A stretch of 50,525 nt of DNA from Lachnospiraceae bacterium UBA3273. GTDB taxonomy: Bacteria > Bacillota > Clostridia > Lachnospirales > Lachnospiraceae. Of the stretch, positions 8,370 to 16,309 are shown piece by piece; within the stretch, counting starts at the first letter, position 1, and each line of letters begins with the position of its first letter. Position numbers and translations under genes: made by a program. The notes beneath the pieces were generated by a model that saw only the letters and a program-made list of their open reading frames with translations, was not told the DNA's origin and did not search any database. The stretch covers positions 1-50,525 of the forward strand of contig DEUB01000072.1 in the NCBI GenBank assembly GCA_002362385.1, in the 5' to 3' direction.

Positions 8370-8585
8370 ATGATGCCTTTATCAATGGTAAAAGAGGGAG
8401 AAGCCAATACGATCAGAAAGGTCGGAGGAAAAGAAGAGACCAGACGGTTTCTGGAGAATCTTGGCTTTGTTACGGGAGGGACAGTAACTGTTATTTCTGA
8501 GATGGGAGGTAACATTATTGTCAATATAAAGGATTCCAGAGTGGCTATCGGAAAGGATATGGCCAATAAGATCATGGTTTCCTGA
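8370..8585 (+). CDS. feoA: FeoA family protein (first copy)
   Basis: Small SH3-like cytosolic protein of about 71 residues that assists the FeoB ferrous iron channel. The FeoA pattern is clear: a beta-rich fold with ETRRFLENLGFVTGGTVTV followed by GGNIIVNIKDSRVAIGKDMA. The start is set at the ATG at 8370 (or 8373), because GAGAGG at 8358-8363 needs some spacing; the ATG at 8364 abuts it. First gene of feoA-feoA-feoB; 54 bp separate it from the second copy. It has only about 30% apparent identity to that copy, so the two are probably not a recent duplication. Confidence 0.88.
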   Translation: MMPLSMVKEGEANTIRKVGGKEETRRFLENLGFVTGGTVTVISEMGGNIIVNIKDSRVAIGKDMANKIMVS

Positions 8586-8639
8586 GAATTATGTACAGCC
8601 CCAAAAAGCGGCGTGCAGAGTATGAGGAAGGAGTATTTT

Positions 8640-8861
8640 ATGAAAACATTAAAAGAAGTTCCGTGCGGACAGACCGTTAAAGTAAGAAAGCTGTCCGGCG
8701 AGGGTCCGGTCAGAAGACGGATCATGGATATGGGGATCACAAAAGGAGTGGATGTTTTTGTGAGAAAGGTCGCGCCTTTGGGAGACCCGGTGGAGGTTAC
8801 CGTAAGGGGCTATGAGTTATCCCTGAGAAAAGCCGATGCAGAAATGATCGAAGTGGAATAG
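8640..8861 (+). CDS. feoA: FeoA family protein (second copy)
   Basis: A second FeoA-type protein of 73 residues with the classic order MKTLKEVPCGQTVKVRKLSG, an RRRIMDMGITKG turn and VEVTVRGYELSLRKADAEMI. The ATG at 8640 is used because AGGAAGGA lies 7 nt upstream; an in-frame upstream ATG at 8613 lacks a site. It ends 18 bp before feoB. Tandem feoA genes before feoB are common in Clostridia, and the two may form different contacts with the FeoB cytosolic domain. Confidence 0.92.
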   Translation: MKTLKEVPCGQTVKVRKLSGEGPVRRRIMDMGITKGVDVFVRKVAPLGDPVEVTVRGYELSLRKADAEMIEVE

Positions 8862-8879
8862 AAGAAAAGGAGCGTAGAA

Positions 8880-11072
8880 ATGTCTATTAAAATTGCACTA
8901 GCAGGTAATCCTAACTGCGGTAAAACAACATTATTCAATGCCCTGACAGGTTCCAACCAGTTTGTAGGAAACTGGCCGGGTGTTACGGTAGAGAAAAAAG
9001 AAGGGAAATTAAAAGGCCATAAGGACGTTACGATCATGGACCTGCCGGGAATTTATTCCCTGTCGCCCTATACACTGGAAGAGGTTGTGGCAAGAAATTA
9101 TTTGATCCATGAAAGACCCGATGCGATCATCAATATTGTTGACGGTACGAATATTGAGAGAAATTTGTATCTGTCCACGCAGATCATGGAACTTGGTATT
9201 CCGGTCATCATGGCAGTCAACATGATCGATATCCTGGAAAAATCGGGAGATACGGTACATATTGATAAACTGGGCAAAAAGCTGGGCTGTGAAGTGGTGG
9301 AAATTTCCGCATTAAAGGGAACAGGCATTCAGAAAGCGGCAGAAAAGGCAGTTGCCCTGGCGCAGAAAAAGGACGCGGCGGTTCCGGTTCACGAATTTGC
9401 ACCGGTTGTGGAAGCGGCTATCACAGGCGTTAAAGATATGCTGGGCAGCGCCGTTCCTGAAGAACAGAAGCGCTTTTTTGCCATTAAGCTTTTGGAAAAG
9501 GATGATAAGATCGGGGAACAGATGACGGAGGTCCCGGATGTATCTGCATATATCAAGCAGCTTGAGGAATCCTTTGATGATGATACGGAAAGCATTATTA
9601 CCAATGAAAGATATGTATATATTTCTTCTATCATAGGAGAATGCTGTACAAAGAAGGACGTTAAGAAATTATCCGTATCGGATAAGATAGACCGCATTGT
9701 AACAAACAGATGGCTGGCTCTCCCTATTTTTGCGGCGGTTATGTGGCTTGTATATTTTATTTCCGTAACAACAGTAGGAACATGGGCGACGGACTGGGCA
9801 AATGACGGCGTGTTCGGAGACGGATGGCATCTGTTCGGTATCGAATCCCTCTTTGTTCCAAGCGTTCCTTCTATAATTGAAAGCGGGTTAAATGCCATCG
9901 GCTGTGCAGACTGGCTTGAGGGGCTGATCCTTGACGGTATCGTTGCCGGCGTAGGCGCGGTGCTGGGATTCGTTCCCCAGATGCTTGTACTGTTCATTTT
10001 CCTGGCATTTTTGGAAGCCTACGGATATATGGCAAGGGTGGCGTTTATTATGGACAGGATCTTCCGCAAATTCGGCCTTTCGGGAAAATCCTTTATTCCC
10101 ATGCTGATTGGTTCCGGCTGCGGCGTTCCCGGCATTATGGCCTCCAGGACCATTGAAAATGACAGAGACCGCAAAATGACCATCATGACTACCACATTCA
10201 TTCCCTGTGGGGCGAAGCTTCCTATCATCGCTTTGATCGCAGGAGCGTTATTCAACAATGCGGGCTGGGTTGCATGGAGCGCATGGCTTGTAGGATTTGC
10301 GGCAATTGTATGCTCAGGCATTATTTTAAAGAAGACAAAAATGTTTGCAGGAGACCCGGCTCCCTTCGTTATGGAGCTGCCGGCGTACCATATGCCTACC
10401 GTGGGAAATGTTTTAAGAAGCATGTGGGAAAGAGGCTGGTCCTTTATCAAAAAGGCAGGCACAATTATCCTGTTGTCCACGATTGTCCTTTGGTTTTTGA
10501 TGAATTATGGATGGGTAGACGGTTCCTTTACCATGCTGGAGGCGGAACAGCTTGACAGCAGCATTTTAGCGGCTATCGGCGGCGTGATCGCACCGATCTT
10601 CACACCTCTCGGATGGGGAGACTGGAAAATGGCGGTTGCAGCGGTTACCGGATTGATCGCAAAAGAAAACGTTGTGGGTACCTTCGGCGTGCTCTTCAAT
10701 TTTGCGGAAGTTGCCGAAGACGGAAATGAGATCTGGGGACAGCTTGCAGGCAGCATGACGCAGATCGCGGCATATTCCTTCCTGGTATTCAACCTGTTAT
10801 GCGCACCCTGCTTTGCGGCAATGGGAGCCATCAAGAGAGAAATGAACAATGCAAAATGGTTCTGGTTTGCAATCGGTTACCAGACCGGGCTTGCATATCT
10901 GGTTTCCCTGTGTATCTTCCAGATCGGAAATCTGATCACAACAGGAGCCTTCGGAATCGGAACGGTAGTGGCGATCCTTATTATCATCGGATTTATTTAT
11001 CTTTTGTTCAGACCTTACAAGGAAAGCACGACCCTTAAGGTAAATATGAAGAGGCTGGCAAAAGCAAGGTAG
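8880..11072 (+). CDS. feoB: Ferrous iron transporter FeoB
   Basis: GTP-gated Fe(II) importer of the inner membrane, 730 residues. The N-terminal G domain has G1 GNPNCGKTTLFN, G3 DLPGIYSL, G4 NMID and a G5-like SALKGTG; a helical regulatory domain follows to about residue 260. The membrane domain holds two Gate motifs, including GSGCGVPGIMASRT with its conserved Cys, and PCGAKLP around residue 445. The C-terminus is short and lacks an appended Cys-rich FeoC-like region. It is the third gene of the feo operon, with an AAGGAG site before the ATG, and is followed by a terminator. Regulation by the divergent DtxR-type repressor is inferred. Confidence 0.97.
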   Translation: MSIKIALAGNPNCGKTTLFNALTGSNQFVGNWPGVTVEKKEGKLKGHKDVTIMDLPGIYSLSPYTLEEVVARNYLIHERPDAIINIVDGTNIERNLYLSTQIMELGIPVIMAVNMIDILEKSGDTVHIDKLGKKLGCEVVEISALKGTGIQKAAEKAVALAQKKDAAVPVHEFAPVVEAAITGVKDMLGSAVPEEQKRFFAIKLLEKDDKIGEQMTEVPDVSAYIKQLEESFDDDTESIITNERYVYISSIIGECCTKKDVKKLSVSDKIDRIVTNRWLALPIFAAVMWLVYFISVTTVGTWATDWANDGVFGDGWHLFGIESLFVPSVPSIIESGLNAIGCADWLEGLILDGIVAGVGAVLGFVPQMLVLFIFLAFLEAYGYMARVAFIMDRIFRKFGLSGKSFIPMLIGSGCGVPGIMASRTIENDRDRKMTIMTTTFIPCGAKLPIIALIAGALFNNAGWVAWSAWLVGFAAIVCSGIILKKTKMFAGDPAPFVMELPAYHMPTVGNVLRSMWERGWSFIKKAGTIILLSTIVLWFLMNYGWVDGSFTMLEAEQLDSSILAAIGGVIAPIFTPLGWGDWKMAVAAVTGLIAKENVVGTFGVLFNFAEVAEDGNEIWGQLAGSMTQIAAYSFLVFNLLCAPCFAAMGAIKREMNNAKWFWFAIGYQTGLAYLVSLCIFQIGNLITTGAFGIGTVVAILIIIGFIYLLFRPYKESTTLKVNMKRLAKAR

Positions 11073-11109
11073 GAAGGACAGTCATATAAAGTACTGTTAG
11101 AAATATAAT

Positions 11110-11157
11110 AGCAGCAAATCGGGACAGTTATCACGGATCTTGATTTGCTGCTTTTTT
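11110..11157 (+). terminator. Terminator of the feo operon
   Basis: An 11-bp perfect stem AGCAGCAAATC (11110-11120) / GATTTGCTGCT (11142-11152), with a 21-nt loop, followed by a T-run. Confidence 0.88.
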
Positions 11158-11279
11158 GCCCTGGAGCCGTCTGCTGTCTTGAAAATTGTTTTCCGTGGTT
11201 TATGGGATGCATATGGAGACTTTTTTGTTTAAATGTGTTATGATTAAAATTCGGAACAGTATGTAGAAAGAGGCAGAAG

Positions 11280-12362
11280 ATGAGTGAAAAGAAAAAAGCT
11301 ATGATAGCCATGAGCGGAGGCGTGGATTCCAGCGTGGCGGCATATTTAATGACACAGGCAGGGTACGACTGTATCGGGGTCAACATGAAGCTGTACCGCA
11401 ATGAAGATATAGGTATGGAAAAGGAGAAAACCTGCTGCAGCCTTGAGGATGCACAAGCCGCCGGCGGCGTGGCGCGTTCCTTTGGTATGCCTTTTTATGT
11501 GTTCAACTTTACGGATGATTTTGAAAAAGAAGTGATCAAAAGGTTTGTGGATACTTATATAGAAGGGGGGACGCCCAATCCCTGTATTGAGTGCAACCGA
11601 TATATGAAATTTCAAAGGCTGATGCAGAGGATGTATGAGCTTTCCTTTGATTATATCGTAACGGGACATTATGCCAGAGTGGCGTATGATGAAGGCAGGG
11701 GGCGGTATCTTTTAAAAAAAGGAGTGGATGCTTCCAAGGATCAGAGCTATGTACTTTATAATCTGACCCAGGAGCAGCTTTCCCATACGCTGTTTCCTTT
11801 AGGAGAATACCACAAAACACAAATCAGGGATATTGCACAGAGGGAAGGCTTTGTCAATGCGGATAAGCCGGACAGTCAGGATATCTGCTTTGTTCCTGAC
11901 GGCGATTACGCGCGGTTTATCGAAGAATACTGCAAAAAAAGCTTTCCGGAGGGAAATTTTGTTAATGAGGAAGGCGAAGTTTTGGGCAGGCATAAGGGAA
12001 TCATCAGATATACCATCGGGCAGCGGAGAGGCTTAGGCCTTGCCCTGCCGGAATCGTTGTACGTCTGTGAAAAAAGAATGGACGCTAACGAAGTGGTGCT
12101 GGGGAAAAACGAACGGCTGTTTCACGATACCCTGGAGGCTTCGGATCTAAACTGGATCGCTTTTGAAGACGTGACGGAACAGATCCGCTGTAAGGCGAAG
12201 ATCAGGTATAAGCAGAAGGAAGCGGATGCAGTCGTTGAAAAGACAGGGGAAGACAGGGTAAGGGTCAAATTTGATGAACCCCAGAGAGGCATAACAAAGG
12301 GACAGGCAGTGGTGTTTTATGACGGGGACATTGTCCTTGGAGGCGGAAAGATCATAAATTAG
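11280..12362 (+). CDS. mnmA: tRNA-specific 2-thiouridylase MnmA
   Basis: Thiolates U34 of tRNA-Lys, -Glu and -Gln using sulfur relayed from a cysteine desulfurase. It has the N-terminal PP-loop SGGVDSS (residues 12-18), the first catalytic Cys105 in PNPCIECNRYMKF and the second, Cys203, in DSQDICFVPDGDY. The RYTIGQRRGLG segment and the C-terminal beta-barrel are typical, and 360 residues is the normal length. In many Clostridia this gene sits right behind the nifS-iscU pair; here those genes are more than 20 kb away in the same window. It is followed after 18 bp by an aminotransferase gene, probably in the same transcript. Confidence 0.95.
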   Translation: MSEKKKAMIAMSGGVDSSVAAYLMTQAGYDCIGVNMKLYRNEDIGMEKEKTCCSLEDAQAAGGVARSFGMPFYVFNFTDDFEKEVIKRFVDTYIEGGTPNPCIECNRYMKFQRLMQRMYELSFDYIVTGHYARVAYDEGRGRYLLKKGVDASKDQSYVLYNLTQEQLSHTLFPLGEYHKTQIRDIAQREGFVNADKPDSQDICFVPDGDYARFIEEYCKKSFPEGNFVNEEGEVLGRHKGIIRYTIGQRRGLGLALPESLYVCEKRMDANEVVLGKNERLFHDTLEASDLNWIAFEDVTEQIRCKAKIRYKQKEADAVVEKTGEDRVRVKFDEPQRGITKGQAVVFYDGDIVLGGGKIIN

Positions 12363-12380
12363 GAAGGGGAAGGCGGAAGA

Positions 12381-13547
12381 ATGAAAAAATTAAGCGAAAG
12401 AACAGCAGGATTTACCGATTCGGTCATCAGAAGAATGACCAGGGTTTCCAACCAATACGGGGCCATCAATTTATCCCAGGGATTTCCTGATTTTGACCCG
12501 CCCGGGGAAATAACGGACAGGCTCAAAGAGGTGGCGGGGGAAGGCCCCCACCAGTATGCTTTGACATGGGGGGCGCAGAATTTCAGGGAAGCGCTTTCAG
12601 AAAAGCAGGAGCATTTTTATGGCATGAAGGTCGATCCGGATAAAGAGATCGTCATTACCTGCGGAAGCACGGAAGCCATGATGGCGGCTATGATGTCCGT
12701 ATGCAATCCGGGCGACAAGGTTGTCATTTTTTCTCCCTTCTATGAAAATTACGGTGCGGATACCATTCTTTCAGGGGCGGAGCCCGTTTATGTGCCTTTA
12801 AAGCCACCGGCTTTCGGCTTTGACGGGGATGAATTGGAGAATGCCGTAAAACAGCCTGGGGTAAAAGCCCTCATCCTCTGCAATCCTTCCAATCCCTGCG
12901 GAAAGGTGTTTACCGATGAAGAATTAAATACCATAGCAGAGCTTGCAATAAAGTATGACATCTATGTCATAACAGATGAAGTTTATGAGCATATTGTTTA
13001 TAAGCCTCATGTTCATAGGTGTATTGCCATGCTGCCGGGTATGAGGGAGCGGACGATCATCTGCAACTCCCTGTCAAAGACCTATTCCATTACAGGCTGG
13101 CGGCTGGGATTTGTCATGGCTTCCCCTGAAATTATCGACAGGGTCAAGAAAGTGCATGATTTTCTGACGGTTGGCGCCGCGGCTCCACTGATGGAAGCGG
13201 CGGTTACGGGTCTTAGGTTTGGAGATTCCTATTATGAGGGATTACGGGAGCATTACACCCATATGCGCGATCTGTTTACCGGCGGTCTGGAAAATATCGG
13301 ACTGCAGTTTACCAGACCTCAGGGGGCCTATTATGTGCTGGTGGATATCAGCGGGTTCGGATATGACAGCGACCTGGAATTTTGTGAGGATCTGGCAAGA
13401 AAAGTCGGCGTAGGGGCCGTTCCGGGCTCCAGCTTTTTTAAGGAGCCGGAAAACCGCTATATCCGTTTTCACTTTGCAAAACAGGATGCAACATTAAATA
13501 AGGCGTTAGACAGACTTTCGGATATAAGATCCAAGATGATGAGATAA
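12381..13547 (+). CDS. Class I/II PLP-dependent aminotransferase
   Basis: A 388-residue fold-type I aminotransferase of the aspartate/aromatic/KAT group. Visible: INLSQGFPDFDPP near the N-terminus, the CNPSNPCGKVF PLP/substrate segment, ITDEVYEH, the Schiff-base Lys233 in NSLSKTYSITGWRLG, and a C-terminal substrate-carboxylate Arg in NRYIRFHFAK. It resembles PatA- and KAT-like enzymes acting on aromatic or aliphatic amino acids with 2-oxoglutarate or pyruvate, but the substrate cannot be fixed by eye. The gene lies 18 bp after mnmA and 9 bp before the sortase gene, suggesting one transcript with mixed functions. Confidence 0.9.
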   Translation: MKKLSERTAGFTDSVIRRMTRVSNQYGAINLSQGFPDFDPPGEITDRLKEVAGEGPHQYALTWGAQNFREALSEKQEHFYGMKVDPDKEIVITCGSTEAMMAAMMSVCNPGDKVVIFSPFYENYGADTILSGAEPVYVPLKPPAFGFDGDELENAVKQPGVKALILCNPSNPCGKVFTDEELNTIAELAIKYDIYVITDEVYEHIVYKPHVHRCIAMLPGMRERTIICNSLSKTYSITGWRLGFVMASPEIIDRVKKVHDFLTVGAAAPLMEAAVTGLRFGDSYYEGLREHYTHMRDLFTGGLENIGLQFTRPQGAYYVLVDISGFGYDSDLEFCEDLARKVGVGAVPGSSFFKEPENRYIRFHFAKQDATLNKALDRLSDIRSKMMR

Positions 13548-13556
13548 GGGAAATTT

Positions 13557-14468
13557 ATGGACAATAAAAAAAGACTTCGGCTTATAAGAACTCTTTTGCT
13601 TATGATCGTATTCATATGCCTGATCTTAATGATCAGAGAGTGTCATTTGTCCGTAAGCCATAGGGCGAAACAGGATGAACTGAAAGAAAAACTTCAGAGT
13701 GAGTATGCCGGCGCAGAAGATGGGGATAAAGGCGCAGAGAAGGACGCCGAAAGGAAATACATTGTCGGCCGGGAAATAGAAGCAGCGCTTAAGGCTGTGC
13801 TTGAAGCCGTATACAGCGGCAGTGCTGCAGAGGTAAAAAATATATGGACGGATAACCGGGAAAATCAGAAGGAGCGGGAGAAGGAGCCTGTCATTCTCGA
13901 AAAATATGCCGATCTGTACGAGGAAAATCCCGACCTTACGGGCTGGCTTTCCATTGAAGGAATGAAGATCGACTATCCGGTCATGCAGTGTGAGGATGAC
14001 GAATATTATCTGCACCATGATTTTTATGGAAATGAGGACAAATACGGCTGCTTATACGTAAGGGAGCGTGCGGATGTCGATACGCCGGGTACCAATTTTA
14101 TTATTTACGGACACAATATGAGAGACGGTTCCATGTTCGGGGATCTGGATCTGTATAAAGATGAGGCATTTTTTGAGGAACATTCCGTGATTTCTTTTGA
14201 TACCCTTTATGAGGAACGGACCTATGAGATTGTGGCGGTATTTTTATCCAGAGTATACAGGGAGGACGAAGAAGTCTTCAAATATTATGATTTTTATGAC
14301 GCCCATACGCCGGAGGAATTTCAGGATTTTTATGAGAATATCAAGAGCATGTCTTTATATGATACAAAAGTGACAGCAAAGTACGGCGATACCTTTATTA
14401 CCCTTTCCACCTGTGCCTACCACGTGGAGGACGGAAGGCTTGTGGTAGTGGCGAAGCGGGTAGAGTAA
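13557..14468 (+). CDS. srtB: Class B sortase
   Basis: Membrane-anchored transpeptidase that cleaves sorting signals and joins surface proteins to peptidoglycan. Residues about 9-27 form the N-terminal transmembrane anchor; a charged Lys/Glu-rich linker follows to about 115. The catalytic domain opens with the class B-type ENPDLTGWLSIEG; the triad is His186 (IIYGHNM), Cys286 (LSTCAY) and Arg294 (GRLVVVAKR). A long loop and helix between the two active-site strands is typical of class B. A possible substrate in the window is the giant surface protein with an EPRTGG signal. It follows the aminotransferase by 9 bp, and a hairpin separates it from the convergent anti-sigma-like gene. Confidence 0.93.
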   Translation: MDNKKRLRLIRTLLLMIVFICLILMIRECHLSVSHRAKQDELKEKLQSEYAGAEDGDKGAEKDAERKYIVGREIEAALKAVLEAVYSGSAAEVKNIWTDNRENQKEREKEPVILEKYADLYEENPDLTGWLSIEGMKIDYPVMQCEDDEYYLHHDFYGNEDKYGCLYVRERADVDTPGTNFIIYGHNMRDGSMFGDLDLYKDEAFFEEHSVISFDTLYEERTYEIVAVFLSRVYREDEEVFKYYDFYDAHTPEEFQDFYENIKSMSLYDTKVTAKYGDTFITLSTCAYHVEDGRLVVVAKRVE

Positions 14469-14490
14469 CGGGCTGTGGAAATCAATTTTC

Positions 14491-14522
14491 AAGGCATCGG
14501 AGGGGGCCCCCTCCAATGCCTT
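14491..14522. terminator. GC-rich hairpin between convergent genes
   Basis: AAGGCAT-C-GGAGGG pairs with CCCTCC-A-ATGCCTT across a short GGCC centre. The hairpin ends at the stop codon of the minus-strand gene. A T-run is absent on the plus side, so it is a weak or merely stabilising terminator. Confidence 0.5.
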
Positions 14523-15519
14523 AGGAATTGTCCTTCAGCCTGACGGTTTCCAAAACCGCATGGATCTCTTCCTCGGACATGCCGGTAAATTCCAGAGTCA
14601 AAAAGTAATTGTCGCATTTGACGAGGGTGTGGGTCCTGGTCCGGCCCGTTTCATCCCGGTCGTCCGTCAGGGCAAACAGGCATCCCGTGGAAGATATATA
14701 TTCCCGATTGTTGCCGGTTTCGTTGGTAATAACGGCGAATTCCGTATTTTCTTCATTTCCGGGATACTGGTTTAAGGCAAAGCTGCCGTTTCCATAGGCA
14801 TATCTTCCTGATATGGAAAGGTCTGCAGGCTCATCTTCGCTCATCCGTCCATCCTCATCCATGTGTTCATAGATATAGTAAAAGGTTTCCCCCTCGTAAT
14901 CAGTGCTTAAAAGCTGTTTAAAGCCTGCGTCAAGGGCAGCGGCATAGTAATTCTCATAACGGTATTCCGTAACGTGGTTGGTCTGAGTAAAGGGAGTCCA
15001 GTTTACGGCGTCAGGGGAGTCGTAAACGGTGTAGTCTTCTTCGTAAACTTTTTTCTCCACCCAGGCATGATTGGAGGAGCCCTGCTCCGTGCTTAATACG
15101 GTGGTGGTGTCAGGTATGTAGGGAAGATCTGCATCCCGGAAGGGAGAAGGGGAATTTGATTCCGGTGTTTCCACTTCCCCGGCGGTAGACAGGCCGTATT
15201 CAAATATATTGATCCCTTTGTTGTACAGGACAGCCGCACTGACCGTACCGCCTAATAATAAAAATACTGCTGCTGCCGCTGCAATGCCTGCGGCACGCTT
15301 AGATGCTTTTATAGCTTTGGTTTCTTTATGTTTCTCCATAGCGGATACCTCCTTTTTCAGCCGGTGGACGAAATCATCGGGCATTTCCTCTGCCGGTTCA
15401 AAGCCCTGTAAGCGGCATAGCTGTCTGCTTACTTCATCCACCTTTTCATAGTTTTCTGATTCCATATATTGCGCAAGTTTTTGATCCAATTCTTTTATCA
15501 ATGCATTTTGCTCGTTCAT
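14521..15519 (-). CDS. Membrane protein, probable anti-sigma factor of the adjacent ECF sigma
   Basis: A 332-residue protein with one transmembrane segment at about residues 73-97 (alanine-rich, preceded by KASKR). The N-terminal 70 residues are charged, helical and cytosolic, the arrangement of an anti-sigma domain, but no HxxxCxxC zinc motif is present. The outer domain of some 230 residues is rich in Tyr, Asp, Glu and Thr and ends in GMSEEEIHAVLETVRL, which resembles the C-terminal part of DUF4367-type domains found in Firmicutes anti-sigma proteins. It lies 95 bp downstream of an ECF sigma gene on the same strand, which is the main support. GGAAAGGAGA is the ribosome site. The signal it senses is unknown. 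Confidence 0.65.
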   Translation of the reverse strand: MNEQNALIKELDQKLAQYMESENYEKVDEVSRQLCRLQGFEPAEEMPDDFVHRLKKEVSAMEKHKETKAIKASKRAAGIAAAAAVFLLLGGTVSAAVLYNKGINIFEYGLSTAGEVETPESNSPSPFRDADLPYIPDTTTVLSTEQGSSNHAWVEKKVYEEDYTVYDSPDAVNWTPFTQTNHVTEYRYENYYAAALDAGFKQLLSTDYEGETFYYIYEHMDEDGRMSEDEPADLSISGRYAYGNGSFALNQYPGNEENTEFAVITNETGNNREYISSTGCLFALTDDRDETGRTRTHTLVKCDNYFLTLEFTGMSEEEIHAVLETVRLKDNS

Positions 15520-15614
15520 ATGTCTCCTTTCCGTGCGGCAGGCCTGCCTTACACCTGAATATGTATGAAAAATAAGAATGTAACATTTTTATAACGGCGG
15601 TATTGGGAGAGCGT

Positions 15615-16124
15615 TTAAAATGTATCCAGGTTTAAATCCGCTACAATGCGTTTTACCTTTTTCCGAAGCCGCACATATTTCATCCGCAGGGCTGCTTCGT
15701 TTAAATGAAGCTCTTTAGCAATGATCTTCATGGGCTTTTTAAGCACATAATACAGCTCGTAAAGCCTTCTCTCTTTTTCGTTTAAGCTGTCCAATACTTT
15801 GTCAAGGTAGATCTCTTCGTCTATGGAACGGGTATGGGCTAAACGGATCTGTTCGAAAACGTCTCCTTTTACATCTAAGATATCCTGCTCCCCTAAAGGG
15901 GCTGATCTGGCGGATTCCCTGAAATGCTCATAAAGAAGGTTCTTTGCGGACACATATAAAAATGCCGTGGGATTTTCATGGGAAAGAAAGCCGTTTCCCT
16001 TTCTGTAAGCAATGAGAAAAACCTCCTGGGTAATATCCTCCGCCGTTTCCCTGCTTTTCGTTTTTGCCAATATGTAATTATAAATTTTCGGGTAATTTTC
16101 CCGGCAAATGTCTTCAAACTGCAT
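15615..16124 (-). CDS. ECF-type RNA polymerase sigma factor
   Basis: A 169-residue sigma-70 family protein with only regions 2 and 4. Region 2 holds the ENYPKIYNYILAKTKSRETA and AEDITQEVFLIAYR elements; region 4 (from LDSLNEKERRLYELYYV) ends with a helix-turn-helix, IAKELHLNEAALRMKYVRLR. This is the usual size of ECF sigmas. A GGAGGTG site precedes the start. It is followed by a membrane anti-sigma-like gene. Both genes have GTTACATT in their minus-strand upstream regions, which may be the -35 element used by this sigma, giving autoregulation. The regulon and inducing signal are unknown. Confidence 0.9.
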   Translation of the reverse strand: MQFEDICRENYPKIYNYILAKTKSRETAEDITQEVFLIAYRKGNGFLSHENPTAFLYVSAKNLLYEHFRESARSAPLGEQDILDVKGDVFEQIRLAHTRSIDEEIYLDKVLDSLNEKERRLYELYYVLKKPMKIIAKELHLNEAALRMKYVRLRKKVKRIVADLNLDTF

Positions 16125-16159
16125 GCTGACACCTCCGTCTATATATGCGGGATATGCGT

Positions 16160-16196
16160 AAATGTAACGGATTGATTATAACGGAAAATGTAACGG
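16160..16196 (-). repeat. Repeated CCGTTACATTT element upstream of the ECF sigma gene
   Basis: Read on the minus strand, CCGTTACATTT occurs twice (16186-16196 and 16160-16170; 26 bp apart). A related GTTACATT lies before the anti-sigma-like gene near 15578-15585. An AT-rich -10-like ATATATA follows the promoter-proximal copy at a plausible spacing. Possible autoregulated ECF promoter. Confidence 0.4.
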
Positions 16197-16222
16197 GGCG
16201 TAAAGACGGTCTGCCTGAGAGT

Positions 16223-16251
16223 TTGCCTTGAAGAAGAAAATGCAATATAAT
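16223..16251 (+). promoter_or_regulatory. Sigma-A promoter of sstT
   Basis: TTGCCT (16223-16228), 17-nt spacer, TATAAT (16246-16251); about 58 bp before the sstT start codon. Confidence 0.6.
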
Positions 16252-16309
16252 GATGCCATGATCAAAAGGTCGTATCATAAGCATAAAATAATGTAAAAGG
16301 AGCTGCGTC

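Noticed and set aside
8309..8740. A 143-codon minus-strand frame across the two feoA genes
   Set aside because: Opposes both feoA genes and their ribosome sites; no independent support.
9389..9997. A 202-codon antisense open frame inside feoB
   Set aside because: Shadow frame; the sense strand encodes recognised FeoB segments throughout.
15537..15548. GGCAGGCCTGCC palindrome between the sigma and anti-sigma genes
   Set aside because: A perfect 12-bp palindrome without a loop or T-run; too short to interpret as a terminator or operator.
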